From CAHJXF01 sp038254545 (GTDB lineage Bacteria; Pseudomonadota; Gammaproteobacteria; Burkholderiales; Burkholderiaceae_D), in contig JBBSGB010000006.1 of NCBI GenBank assembly GCA_038254545.1, positions 56,105 to 120,104 on the forward strand: 64,000 bases of DNA. The letters run 5' to 3'. Of this stretch, positions 17,350-25,476 are shown piece by piece; the first letter of the stretch is position 1, and every line of letters begins with the position of its first letter. The position numbers and the translations under genes are program-made. Under the pieces are notes generated by a model. That model ran no database searches, had not been told where the DNA came from, and worked only from the letters and a program-made list of their open reading frames with translations.

Positions 17350-18321
17350 CTATTGTGGTCGCTTGCGGTCCAGCATATCCGCGAGCAGGCGGCGGACCTC
17401 GCGTCGTTCGACGTCGGGTGCGAAGCGCGGCTCGCGCGCGGCGCACTGCGCAGCGAGGGTCGAGGCGAACGCGGGGTCGGTAGCGAACCGCTGCATCAGC
17501 GCCGCCAGCGCCACGGCGTCGCCCTGCGGAAAGTAACCGCCGTAGTCGCGACCGAGCAAGCCGACATTGCCGTCGATGCGGCTGGCCAGCACCGGCACGT
17601 GGGAACGGATCGCTTCGATCACGACGTTGGCGCCGCCCTCCATGCGGCTCATGTGCACGAGTGCGCGCGAACGCGCGATCCACCTTCTGGAGTGTTCACG
17701 CGAGAGACCGCCGAGCCATCGATAGTGCGGGCATTCGACCGTGGTCTGTCGCGCGGCGTCGGCCATGGCGTGGTCCAGTCCATTGCCGATGTGCATGACG
17801 CGTATCGATGCGTCGTGCGGCAACATCCGCGCGGCACGCATCAACGTCAGCGGATCCTTCTCTTCACGCAGGTGGCCAACGGCAACGAAATCGAAGTGCC
17901 GCAGTACCATGGCGCCGCGAGCACGGGCGCTGGCCGATTGCACGATCACGCGCGCCTTGGCGCGTATCGATGGATCGAGCCGCCTCAGGCCTTCATCCTG
18001 CAACACCACCACATGGCTCGCACACTTCAGAGAATGCAGAGCGCTCGTATCGGATTCGAGGTCGCGGTAAAGATCGGTGCCGGTCAGCACCACAGCGAGC
18101 GGCGCGTCGCCGTTCGCCTCGGAAAAACGCGTGATCGACGCGGCCGAGCGGCGCGCATGCAGTGCGATCAGCGCATCGACCGGCCCGCCTTGCCACGCGA
18201 GCGCAACCTGTGCCTGCGCCACCGGCGCAAGAAAACGCCGCCAGCGCGCCGCCGTGTGCCAGTTGCCGTTGTTGGCCTCCGCCGTGGCCGGCGACACGAT
18301 GCACACACGAGGCTTCTTCAT
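17350..18321 (-). CDS. senB: Selenosugar synthase SenB (glycosyltransferase of selenoneine biosynthesis)
   Basis: The 323-residue protein is a GT4-like glycosyltransferase. It starts MKKPRVCIVSPATAEANNGN and has a Rossmann-type N-terminal half (ALIALHARRSAASI, VVLTGTDLYRD). Its C-terminal nucleotide-sugar domain carries the E-x7-E-type motif in MEGGANVVIEA. In the characterised pathway SenB joins selenophosphate to a UDP-sugar to form a selenosugar. The assignment rests on family features plus the neighbours selD and senA. The start codon is only 16 bases from the divergent senA start. Confidence 0.88.
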   Translation of the reverse strand: MKKPRVCIVSPATAEANNGNWHTAARWRRFLAPVAQAQVALAWQGGPVDALIALHARRSAASITRFSEANGDAPLAVVLTGTDLYRDLESDTSALHSLKCASHVVVLQDEGLRRLDPSIRAKARVIVQSASARARGAMVLRHFDFVAVGHLREEKDPLTLMRAARMLPHDASIRVMHIGNGLDHAMADAARQTTVECPHYRWLGGLSREHSRRWIARSRALVHMSRMEGGANVVIEAIRSHVPVLASRIDGNVGLLGRDYGGYFPQGDAVALAALMQRFATDPAFASTLAAQCAAREPRFAPDVERREVRRLLADMLDRKRPQ

Positions 18322-18337
18322 CAGCGCATGTTGGCAT

Positions 18338-19534
18338 ATGTCTGAGGCGCGCTGCCTCGCCCGCTCCGCGCTCGTGGAGGCGATGCGCGAGTGTCGTGCT
18401 CGCACGATCGCGTGGACTTGTGATCTGGGCGACGCGCAATGGCGGGTACCGCAGCAACCGGGCATCAACCCGATCGCCTGGGAACTGGCGCATCTCGCAT
18501 GGTTCGCCGAGTTCTGGATATTGCGCGGACCGCACGATGTGGATGCGAAGGGACGCACGCAGGCGCGACGACCGGCAATGCACGCGGGCCCCGATACGTT
18601 GTTGGACTCGTCGCTGCTCGCGCACGCTGATCGCTGGAGCGCGCCGTTGCCGTCGCGCGAAAAGGTATTCGAGATGATGGCCTCGCAACTTGAAGCCTGC
18701 ATCGACGCGGTACCCGATGACGACAATGACGACGCCCTGTACTTCCACCGCCTCGCGCTCTTTCATGAAGACATGCACGGCGAGGCCTTCGCATGGCTGC
18801 GAGCGAAAATGGGATACCCGCCGCCTTTCGGCGTAACCTTGGAACGACTGGCGGAACCGGGCAGCGTGGAAGTCCGCGGCGGTGAGATCCATGTCGGCTC
18901 GTCAGCCGCTGGACCGGGCTTTGCGTTCGACAACGAACTGCTGGGTCGCGACATTACGGTGGCCGACTTCGAGATCGATGCGTGTCCGGTCACTGCAGGT
19001 CAATACCTTCGCTTCGTCGAGTCCGGCGGCTACGACCGCTCCGAGTATTGGACGGGGGAAGCAGGCGTATGGCGCGCGCAAGCGAAACGCTCGCATCCTG
19101 AGCGCTGGCGGCGCATGACGACCCACTCGCGATCGGACGTGCGTTGGGAAGTGCGCTGGTTCGACCGTTGGAAAGCGCTCGACCCCGAACAACCGGTGAT
19201 CCACGTCAACGCCTTCGAAGCCGAAGCCTATTGCCTCTGGGCAACACGTCGTTTGCCGAGCGCGGCGCAATGGGAATATGCCGCGCGTCGCGTGGTGGCT
19301 TTCGAGTGGCGACACCGCGTATGGGAATGGACCTCCGACGCGTTCGAGCCTTATCCGGGTTTCGTCGCCGGACCTTACAAGGAATACTCGGCGCCGTGGT
19401 TCGGCAATCATCGCGAATTGCGCGGCGGCGCGTTCGCGACGCATGCGCGCATGCACGATGCGCGGTACCGCAACTTCTTCACGCCCGAGCGCAGCGACGT
19501 CTTCGCGGGGTTCCGTACCATTGCGCACGAATGA
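18338..19534 (+). CDS. senA: Selenoneine synthase SenA (EgtB-like non-haem iron enzyme)
   Basis: A DinB-FGE fusion of 398 residues that in characterised examples couples the SenB selenosugar to hercynine, giving selenoneine after C-Se cleavage. The N-terminal DinB-like domain carries the three-His iron site: H52 (ELAHLAWF), H143 and H147 (HEDMH). The C-terminal formylglycine-generating-enzyme-like domain has EIDACPVTAGQYLRFV, PSAAQWEYAA, VWEWTSDAF and FAGFRTI. Plain EgtB (ergothioneine) is the alternative, but linkage to senB and selD argues for SenA. No EgtD-like hercynine synthase is in the window. A frame extending upstream is antisense to senB and is rejected. Confidence 0.88.
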   Translation: MSEARCLARSALVEAMRECRARTIAWTCDLGDAQWRVPQQPGINPIAWELAHLAWFAEFWILRGPHDVDAKGRTQARRPAMHAGPDTLLDSSLLAHADRWSAPLPSREKVFEMMASQLEACIDAVPDDDNDDALYFHRLALFHEDMHGEAFAWLRAKMGYPPPFGVTLERLAEPGSVEVRGGEIHVGSSAAGPGFAFDNELLGRDITVADFEIDACPVTAGQYLRFVESGGYDRSEYWTGEAGVWRAQAKRSHPERWRRMTTHSRSDVRWEVRWFDRWKALDPEQPVIHVNAFEAEAYCLWATRRLPSAAQWEYAARRVVAFEWRHRVWEWTSDAFEPYPGFVAGPYKEYSAPWFGNHRELRGGAFATHARMHDARYRNFFTPERSDVFAGFRTIAHE

Positions 19535-19581
19535 ATCGCATCATCGCCCGTCCCTTCACCACCCTACGTCCGACCACAATC

Positions 19582-20445
19582 ATGAAAACTCTGCTCTCCG
19601 GAATATTTGCAGCGTGCCTGCTGTGCGCGACCGCGATCTCGCCGGCTTTCGCGCAGACCAGCGTGCTGCGCGTCTCGGCCATCCCCGACGAAGCGCCCAC
19701 CGAGCTGCAACGCAAGTTCAAACCGCTGGGCGATTATCTGAAGAAGGAGACCGGCCTCGACGTGCAATTCACGCCGGTCACCGATTACGCGGCGGTCGTC
19801 GAAGGCCTGGCCAACAACAAGATCGACCTCGCGTGGCTGGGCGGCTTCACGTTCGTGCAGGCGCGCATCCGTACCAACGGCGGCGCGGTGCCGATCGTGC
19901 AACGCGCCGAAGACGAGAAATTCACCAGCAAATTCATCGTGCCGATCGACAGCCAGGCCAGGACGCTGGCCGATCTGAAGGGCAAGACCTTCGCATTCGG
20001 CGCGCCGTCGTCCACCTCGGGCCACCTGATGCCGCGCTACTTCCTGATGAAGGGCGGCATCAATCCCGACACCGATTTCAAGACGGTCGCGTTCTCGGGT
20101 GCGCACGATGCCACCGTCGCGTTCGTGGCATCGGGTCGCGCCGACGGCGGTGTACTCAATGCGTCCGTAATGGACAAATTGGTCGAATCGGCCAATCCGA
20201 ACGCAGCCAAGGTGCGCGTGCTCGCGACCACGCCGCCGTACTTCGATTACAACTGGACCGTGCGTCCGGGGCTCGATACCGCGCTGACGAAGAAGCTCAC
20301 CGACGCCTTCCTCAAGCTCGACCCCGCCAATCCCGAGCACAAGGAAATCCTCGCGTTGCAACGGGCCACGAAATTCATCCCGACGAAATCGTCGAACTAC
20401 GACGGCATCGAAGCGGCGGGCAAGTCCGCCGGCCTGATCAAGTGA
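19582..20445 (+). CDS. Periplasmic PhnD-type ABC transporter binding protein, candidate selenium oxyanion binder
   Basis: A 287-residue binding protein with a clear Sec signal peptide (MKTLLSGIFAACLLC to SPAFAQ). The mature domain follows the PhnD/phosphonate-binding family: PDEAPTELQRKFKPLGDYL, AAVVEGLANNKIDLAWLGG, and the anion-loop region FGAPSSTSGHLMPRYFL. It is the first gene of a four-gene ABC operon, 47 bases after senA. Family ligands are phosphonate, phosphite or phosphate. The position behind senA suggests selenite or selenate instead, which is inference from context. Confidence 0.85.
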   Translation: MKTLLSGIFAACLLCATAISPAFAQTSVLRVSAIPDEAPTELQRKFKPLGDYLKKETGLDVQFTPVTDYAAVVEGLANNKIDLAWLGGFTFVQARIRTNGGAVPIVQRAEDEKFTSKFIVPIDSQARTLADLKGKTFAFGAPSSTSGHLMPRYFLMKGGINPDTDFKTVAFSGAHDATVAFVASGRADGGVLNASVMDKLVESANPNAAKVRVLATTPPYFDYNWTVRPGLDTALTKKLTDAFLKLDPANPEHKEILALQRATKFIPTKSSNYDGIEAAGKSAGLIK

Positions 20446-20479
20446 TCGCCCGGTTTCGGCCCTTGGCCGAAGAGCCGCG

Positions 20480-21322
20480 ATGAGCCTGTTGCTCGATGTC
20501 GTGGGTCTGGTCCACGTCAACGGTCATCGCGCGTTGCGCGACGTCACGCTCTCTGCAAAAAGCGGCGAGCGCTTCGCGATCATCGGCCCGTCGGGCGCCG
20601 GCAAGACGAGCCTGCTGCGCATCCTGGCGAGCGCGCTGCGACCCACCGAAGGCCGCCTCGAGACGCAGGGCGCGAACCCGTGGCGCATGTCGGCGAGGGC
20701 GCTGCGGCGCCATCGCGCGCGCATCGGCATGGTCTATCAGGCGCCGCCGATCCCGCCGCGGCTGCGCGTGGTCACGGCGGTGCTCGCCGGACGCCTGGGT
20801 ACGTGGAGCAGCAGACGCGCATTCCGGTCACTGCTCTATCCGAGCGACATCGCCGGCGCACGCGAAGTGCTCGCGCGGCTCGACCTCGCCGACCGCTTGT
20901 TCGATCGCTGCGATCGCCTCTCGGGCGGACAGTTGCAACGCGTCGGCATCGCCCGCGTGCTCTATCAACGTCCCGACCTGCTGCTTGCCGACGAACCCGT
21001 GTCGGCACTCGACCCGACCCTGGCCGATGCGGCGGTCGGCCAGTTGATCGAGCAAAGCGAAGCCACCGGCGCGACGCTGGTTGCCTCGCTGCACGCGGTC
21101 GATCTCGCGCTCAAGTGGTTCCCGCGCATCGTCGGCATGCGCGCGGGCTCGGTGGTGTTCGATGTCGCGTCATCGGTCGTCACGCGCGGCATGTTGCACG
21201 AGCTGTATGCGACCGAAGGCAGCGTGTTGCCCACGCAGGGACACGATCCGATCGCGCTGCCGGTGCATGACGCGCATGCGGATTCGAACGTGGTCGCGCT
21301 GGCGCGGCCCGGATGTCGATGA
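20480..21322 (+). CDS. ABC transporter ATP-binding protein (PhnC-type)
   Basis: The 280-residue ATPase of the transporter. Walker A GPSGAGKTS, Q-loop VYQAPPIPPRLRV, signature LSGGQLQRVG, Walker B LLLADEPVSALD and switch His in VASLHAVDLAL are all present. It is PhnC-like in layout. It lies 34 bases after the binding protein; its stop lies inside a 44-bp imperfect tandem repeat that leads into the first permease. Confidence 0.93.
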   Translation: MSLLLDVVGLVHVNGHRALRDVTLSAKSGERFAIIGPSGAGKTSLLRILASALRPTEGRLETQGANPWRMSARALRRHRARIGMVYQAPPIPPRLRVVTAVLAGRLGTWSSRRAFRSLLYPSDIAGAREVLARLDLADRLFDRCDRLSGGQLQRVGIARVLYQRPDLLLADEPVSALDPTLADAAVGQLIEQSEATGATLVASLHAVDLALKWFPRIVGMRAGSVVFDVASSVVTRGMLHELYATEGSVLPTQGHDPIALPVHDAHADSNVVALARPGCR

Positions 21323-21399
21323 GTACGGTTGCGTCGGTCGCATCGAGCGGCCTCCCGCATCGATGAGCGCGACGGCATCGATCGCATCGAGCGGCCTCC
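21317..21399 (+). repeat. 44-bp imperfect tandem duplication across the ATPase stop and permease start
   Basis: Two CGATGAG start-like units (21317 and 21361) each lead to an identical 18-base block (21338-21355 and 21382-21399) at a constant 44-base offset. The first copy encodes a 15-codon frame (MSTVASVASSGLPHR) ending in TGA at the second copy's start. The second copy (MSATASIASSGLQAR) is the real permease N terminus. Confidence 0.75.
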
Positions 21400-22211
21400 A
21401 GGCGCGCGACCCACAGGCGCGCACGCGACTGACAGCGCTCGTGATCGCACTCGTGCTGTTGTGGCCGCTCGCAATCCTCGCGGACTTTGCGCCGTGGCGT
21501 TTGTTCGATGCCGGCAACCTGAAGGTGATGGGCGGGTTTCTTTCGGGCTTCGTGCCACCGGCCACATCGAACGAATTCCTCGGTCTGCTGTTGAAGGCGA
21601 CGCTGGAAACCCTGGCGATCGCGACTGCCGGCATCGCGCTCGCGTTCGTGATCGCGACGCCGCTCGCGTTCCTGATGACGCATTCGCTGTCGATCTCGCG
21701 CATCGGTCCGAGCGCGGGGCTGTGGCGCGGGCAGGCCTTGCGCGCGCTCGCGCGCGCCTTGCTCACCTTCCTGCGCGCGATTCCCGAAGTGGTGTGGGCG
21801 CTGCTGTTGGTACGCGCGCTCGGGCTCGGACCCGCGGCGGGTGTGCTGGCGCTGGCGATCACCTACGGCGGCATGCTCGGCAAGGTCTATGCGGAGATCC
21901 TCGAGTCGGGTGACACGCGACCCGCGCGCGCGCTGCTCGAAGCGGGCAGCAGCCGCGCGAGCGCGCTTTTCTATGGCCTCCTGCCGGGTGCCGCGCAGGA
22001 GCTCGCGTCGTACACCGTCTATCGCTGGGAATGCGCGGTGCGCGCCTCGGTCGTGATGGGCTTCGTCGGCGCGGGCGGCCTCGGACAACTGATGGATCAG
22101 TCGATGAAGATGCTCAACGGCGGCGAGGCCAGCAGCATCCTCCTGATGTTCCTGGTGCTGGTGCTGCTGGCCGATGCGTTGAGCGCCGCGCTGCGTCGCA
22201 TGCTGGCATGA
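21363..22211 (+). CDS. PhnE-type ABC transporter permease, first copy
   Basis: An inner-membrane permease of 282 residues with about six hydrophobic segments (for example LTALVIALVLLWPLAILADF, LEGLLK-type region then TLETLAIATAGIALAFVIA). The binding-protein-dependent EAA loop lies around ARALLEAGSSRASALFYGLLP, and the PhnE-typical GFVGAGGLGQ follows near residue 240. The start is the second of two duplicated ATGAG units, overlapping the stop of the first. Its own stop overlaps the next permease (ATGA). Confidence 0.9.
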   Translation: MSATASIASSGLQARDPQARTRLTALVIALVLLWPLAILADFAPWRLFDAGNLKVMGGFLSGFVPPATSNEFLGLLLKATLETLAIATAGIALAFVIATPLAFLMTHSLSISRIGPSAGLWRGQALRALARALLTFLRAIPEVVWALLLVRALGLGPAAGVLALAITYGGMLGKVYAEILESGDTRPARALLEAGSSRASALFYGLLPGAAQELASYTVYRWECAVRASVVMGFVGAGGLGQLMDQSMKMLNGGEASSILLMFLVLVLLADALSAALRRMLA

Positions 22212-23056
22212 GCACCAACACGACCGAAGTCGCTGATGGCGTGAACGCGGAAGTCAGCGTGAGCGAACGCGTCGCCGCCGCCGGCCCGTGCATCGGCTGC
22301 GTGGCCGTGACGGTGTTGATCGTGGCCGCGGTGATCGCAAGCTTCTGGTATCTCGCCGTCGATTACCGCGTGCTGCTGGCCGGCGAATCTCTGCGACTGA
22401 TGGGCAAGTTCATCGTGGAGTTCTTTCCGCCCGATCTGTCGCCCGCATTCCTGGCGATGGCCGCATACGGCGCGCTGCAGACGCTGGCGGTCTCCGCGCT
22501 GGGGACCTTGCTCGCCGTGATCGGCGGCGCCGCGCTCGCGTTGCCCGCCTCAGGCCGGCTCGGCCCGACGCTGCGGCCCGCGTCGAGGCTCGTCCTCAAT
22601 GTACTGCGCAGCGTTCCCGAACTGGTCTGGGCGGTGTTGATGGTGTTGGCTGCCGGGCTTGGTCCGTTCGCGGGCGTGCTCGCATTGGCGTTGCACACCA
22701 CCGGTGTACTCGGCCGGCTGTTCGGCGAAACGCTCGAGAACGTACCGAAGGATTCCGAGCGAGCCCTGCGCGTTGCGGGCAGCGGTGTCGCGGCTGCGTT
22801 CATGTACGGCAGCCTGCCGCTGGTGACGCCGCAGTGGCTCGCCTACACCCTCTACCGTTGGGAGATGAACATCCGCATGGCGGCCGTGCTCGGCTTCGTG
22901 GGCGCGGGCGGGCTCGGGCAGATGCTCTATTTCCACCTGTCGCTGTTCCAGCAGCCGCAGGCGGCGACGGTGCTGATCGCGATGTGCGTGTTGACGATCG
23001 CCGTCGATGCGTTGAGCAGCTATTGGCGGCGCGGTCTGGCGCCGGCGCATGCCTGA
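22208..23056 (+). CDS. PhnE-type ABC transporter permease, second copy
   Basis: A 282-residue permease paralogous to its neighbour: RSVPELVWAVLMVLAAGLGPFAGVLALA matches RAIPEVVWALLLVRALGLGPAAGVLALA in the first copy when aligned, and both carry GFVGAGGLGQ. A heterodimeric permease pair with PhnC and PhnD is typical of this family. About six membrane segments are visible. The start overlaps the preceding stop (ATGA). This is the last gene of the operon and is convergent with the cytochrome gene. Confidence 0.9.
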   Translation: MSTNTTEVADGVNAEVSVSERVAAAGPCIGCVAVTVLIVAAVIASFWYLAVDYRVLLAGESLRLMGKFIVEFFPPDLSPAFLAMAAYGALQTLAVSALGTLLAVIGGAALALPASGRLGPTLRPASRLVLNVLRSVPELVWAVLMVLAAGLGPFAGVLALALHTTGVLGRLFGETLENVPKDSERALRVAGSGVAAAFMYGSLPLVTPQWLAYTLYRWEMNIRMAAVLGFVGAGGLGQMLYFHLSLFQQPQAATVLIAMCVLTIAVDALSSYWRRGLAPAHA

Positions 23057-23078
23057 TCGAGCTCATCGATCGGGCACC

Positions 23079-23417
23079 TCACTTCGGCTCCTTTGCCTCG
23101 ATGCGTATCGACGCATACCAGGCCGCTAGGTTCGCGATGTCGGCGTCGCTCAGGGGTTTGGCCATCAGCGTCATGACTTCCTGGCGACGCTCGCCGCTGC
23201 GAAACGCGCGCAGTTGCGCAGCCAGGTAGAGCTCAGGCTGACCGGCGAGATTGGGTGCATCGGGCTGCGTGCTCAGGCCCTGCGGACCGTGGCACACAGT
23301 ACAGGTCTGGGCCTTGGCCTTTCCCGCCGCGGCGTCTGCCGCCGTCACGCTCATGTGAGTTACAGCGAGCGCTGAACAGAGCAGCATCGCGGGCAATCGC
23401 CTCGAAAGTTTCTTCAT
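23079..23417 (-). CDS. Periplasmic class I cytochrome c
   Basis: A 112-residue monohaem cytochrome. It has a signal peptide (MKKLSRRLPAMLLCSALAV to VTAADA), the haem motif CTVCH (C39, C42, H43), a probable Met ligand in TLMAKPLSD, and the C-terminal helix DIANLAAWYASI. It resembles the c553/c4 group. It follows the sorbosone-type dehydrogenase gene on the same strand, so it is a likely electron acceptor. Confidence 0.92.
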   Translation of the reverse strand: MKKLSRRLPAMLLCSALAVTHMSVTAADAAAGKAKAQTCTVCHGPQGLSTQPDAPNLAGQPELYLAAQLRAFRSGERRQEVMTLMAKPLSDADIANLAAWYASIRIEAKEPK

Positions 23418-23513
23418 CGTAAAGGAGTGGCGAAGAGGGTTGGCATACGACGCGGACCATCCTTGAACGATGGTCGCGCCCGTTTTGCGACTTGCTGACG
23501 CTCATCGGCATTC

Positions 23514-24791
23514 CTACTGGCCGCTGTACGTGATGCGATAGATCGCGCCGGCGTAATCGTCGGAGATCAACAGCGAGCCATCCTTCGCGACCGCCACATC
23601 GACGGGACGACCGCGATACGTCCCGGTCTCGTTGTCGAGCCAGCCTTCTGCGAAGACCTCGTTCTTGTCGGCCGTGCCGTCGCTCTTCAAGGATGTGAAC
23701 AGCACGCGCGCGCCGATCGGCTTGGTGCGATTCCACGACCCGTGCTGGGCCGAGAAGAAGCCTCCCTGATATTTCGCCGGGAACTGCTTGCCGGTATAGA
23801 AGGCCATGCCGAGATCGGCCGCATGCGCAACGGTCGTCACCTGCGGATCGACGGCACCTGCAGGAATCGCATCCTTGTCGTAGCCGTTCTCGGTGATGCG
23901 CGTCTTGCTCACGATGTAGGGATAGCCGAAGAACTGGCCGGCCTTGGTGGCGCGATTGATCTCGCCCAGCGGAATGTCGTCGCCCATGCCGTCGGTCTGG
24001 TTGTCGGTGAACCAGAGCGTCTTGTCCTTCGGATTGAAGTCCATGCCGACCGAATTACGCACGCCTGTCGCATAGACCTCGCGACCGGTGCCGTCCTGGC
24101 CCATGCGAACGATGCCGCCAATGCCCCACTTGGTGTAGAGCGCAAGCTTCTCGCGCGGCTGCACGTTGAATGGCTGGCCGAGCGTGATGTAGAGCTTGTT
24201 GTCCGGCCCGATGCGGCACACGCGTCCGCTGTGATTGAACGATTCCTCCTCGGGCGGGATCAATTGACCCTGAGGCACGACCTCGCCGACTGCGACGTCG
24301 GGGCCCTCGTAGAAGAACTCGGCCGCCGGGAAGGCCAGCACGCGATTGCTCTCGACGACGATCAGGACGCCATCCCTGGTCCAGCACACGGCGTTGGGAT
24401 TGTGGAACTTGAGCGAGGGCGCGAACTCCTTGACTTCTGTGGCCGAGTCGCCGCTGTTGCGATTGGTCACGGCCCACACGGTGGTCTTGCGCGTACCCAC
24501 GAACAGCATGTTGGTCGACGGCGCAACCGCGATCGAACGCGCGTCGGGTACGACCGCATACAGGTCGATCTTGAATCCGGGCGGCAGCTTGATGCGCTTG
24601 AGGTTCTCGCGAAGCTGGTCGGCGTTCTTGCCGGTCTGCGGCACCAGCGGAATGTTCGCGTCCGTGCCCGAGACCTTCATCTGTTTGAGCTTCTCGAGGT
24701 TCGGGATGTTGGGCTGCGCACGGGCCGACAGCGACGTCAGACACGCGAGCGAAACCAGGGCCACGAGAGTACTTGGCTTGAGCTTGGGCAT
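23514..24791 (-). CDS. PQQ-dependent sugar dehydrogenase (sorbosone/soluble glucose dehydrogenase family)
   Basis: An exported beta-propeller oxidoreductase of 425 residues with signal peptide MPKLKPSTLVALVSLACLTS and cleavage near ARAQ. Family segments are KLPPGFKIDLYA, SIAVAPSTNMLFVGTR, LYITLGQPFNVQP, VYATGVRNSVGMDF, LWFTDNQTDGMGDD and GGFFSAQHGSWNR, ending ISDDYAGAIYRITY. A strong ribosome-binding site (AGGAGAAT) fixes the start at 24791; an upstream in-frame extension is rejected. The substrate is unknown. A cytochrome c gene follows and probably takes the electrons. Confidence 0.9.
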   Translation of the reverse strand: MPKLKPSTLVALVSLACLTSLSARAQPNIPNLEKLKQMKVSGTDANIPLVPQTGKNADQLRENLKRIKLPPGFKIDLYAVVPDARSIAVAPSTNMLFVGTRKTTVWAVTNRNSGDSATEVKEFAPSLKFHNPNAVCWTRDGVLIVVESNRVLAFPAAEFFYEGPDVAVGEVVPQGQLIPPEEESFNHSGRVCRIGPDNKLYITLGQPFNVQPREKLALYTKWGIGGIVRMGQDGTGREVYATGVRNSVGMDFNPKDKTLWFTDNQTDGMGDDIPLGEINRATKAGQFFGYPYIVSKTRITENGYDKDAIPAGAVDPQVTTVAHAADLGMAFYTGKQFPAKYQGGFFSAQHGSWNRTKPIGARVLFTSLKSDGTADKNEVFAEGWLDNETGTYRGRPVDVAVAKDGSLLISDDYAGAIYRITYSGQ

Positions 24792-24983
24792 GCTTGATTC
24801 TCCTGATGGCAAATTGATTTTTTGAATGCGCCATACGCATACCCATGCGGCGGCCGCGCGGCGCGGGAATTTTGGCACACGATGGCGGTAACCGGTAGGG
24901 ACTGGTATTCCCGCTGCAAGCCGATACAGTGCTGCGTTAATGCTGTCGTCGGAAAGCCCGAGGAACGGGACATACTCGCGCAC

Positions 24984-25469
24984 ATGGACTTCAAGCCGGT
25001 GATGAACAATGTCATGACCATGGACCCGCGCAACTTCAGACCCGAACCGATGCAGTTGAAAGACACGCTGCTATCGATCAGCCTCGTGGACCGGATGTAT
25101 TACGACTCGGCCAAGGAGACCGCCTTCTACAACTTCCAGGGGCTGCAGGTGCGCACCGCGAACGACGTGAAGGACATCCGCCAGGCCGCGGAAAATCTGG
25201 TCAAACCCATCGGCAAGAAAGTTGCCGTGGTGGTCAACTACGACGACTTCCTGATCGACGAGAGCGTGATGGACGAGTACGCGGAGATGGTGCGCTATTT
25301 GATGGGGCGCTACTACACGCACGTCTCGCGGTACACGACCAGCGCGTTCATGCGCCTGAAGCTCGGCGAGGCGATCGAGGAACGCGGCATGGCGTCCCAC
25401 ATCTACGAGACCCAGCGCGAGGCGCTGGAATCGGCCAAGCCATGGCTTGCGCCGCACGGCACCGCGTGA
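24984..25469 (+). CDS. Stand-alone C-terminal domain of a CoA-transferase (truncated paralogue of the next gene)
   Basis: The 161-residue product aligns over its whole length with the last 160 residues of the neighbouring CoA-transferase: MDFKPVMNN against MDFAPIMRR, NFRPEPMQLKD against IFRPEPMGLRD, RYTTSAFMRLKLGEA against RYTTSSFLRVKLGDA, SHIYET against PHIYES. The similarity also continues upstream of the ATG (ERDILAH against EKDILAQ from about 24963), so the gene looks like the 3' remnant of a full copy. It is open, well conserved and may still be expressed as a subunit. Confidence 0.75.
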   Translation: MDFKPVMNNVMTMDPRNFRPEPMQLKDTLLSISLVDRMYYDSAKETAFYNFQGLQVRTANDVKDIRQAAENLVKPIGKKVAVVVNYDDFLIDESVMDEYAEMVRYLMGRYYTHVSRYTTSAFMRLKLGEAIEERGMASHIYETQREALESAKPWLAPHGTA

Positions 25470-25476
25470 CGCCTCG

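Noticed and set aside
18077..18337. Upstream extension of senA
   Set aside because: Antisense to senB; the senA family starts at the DinB domain, matching the ATG at 18338.
24792..24983. Upstream extension of the sorbosone-type dehydrogenase
   Set aside because: The signal peptide begins at 24791 behind a strong AGGAG; the extra residues are not protein-like.
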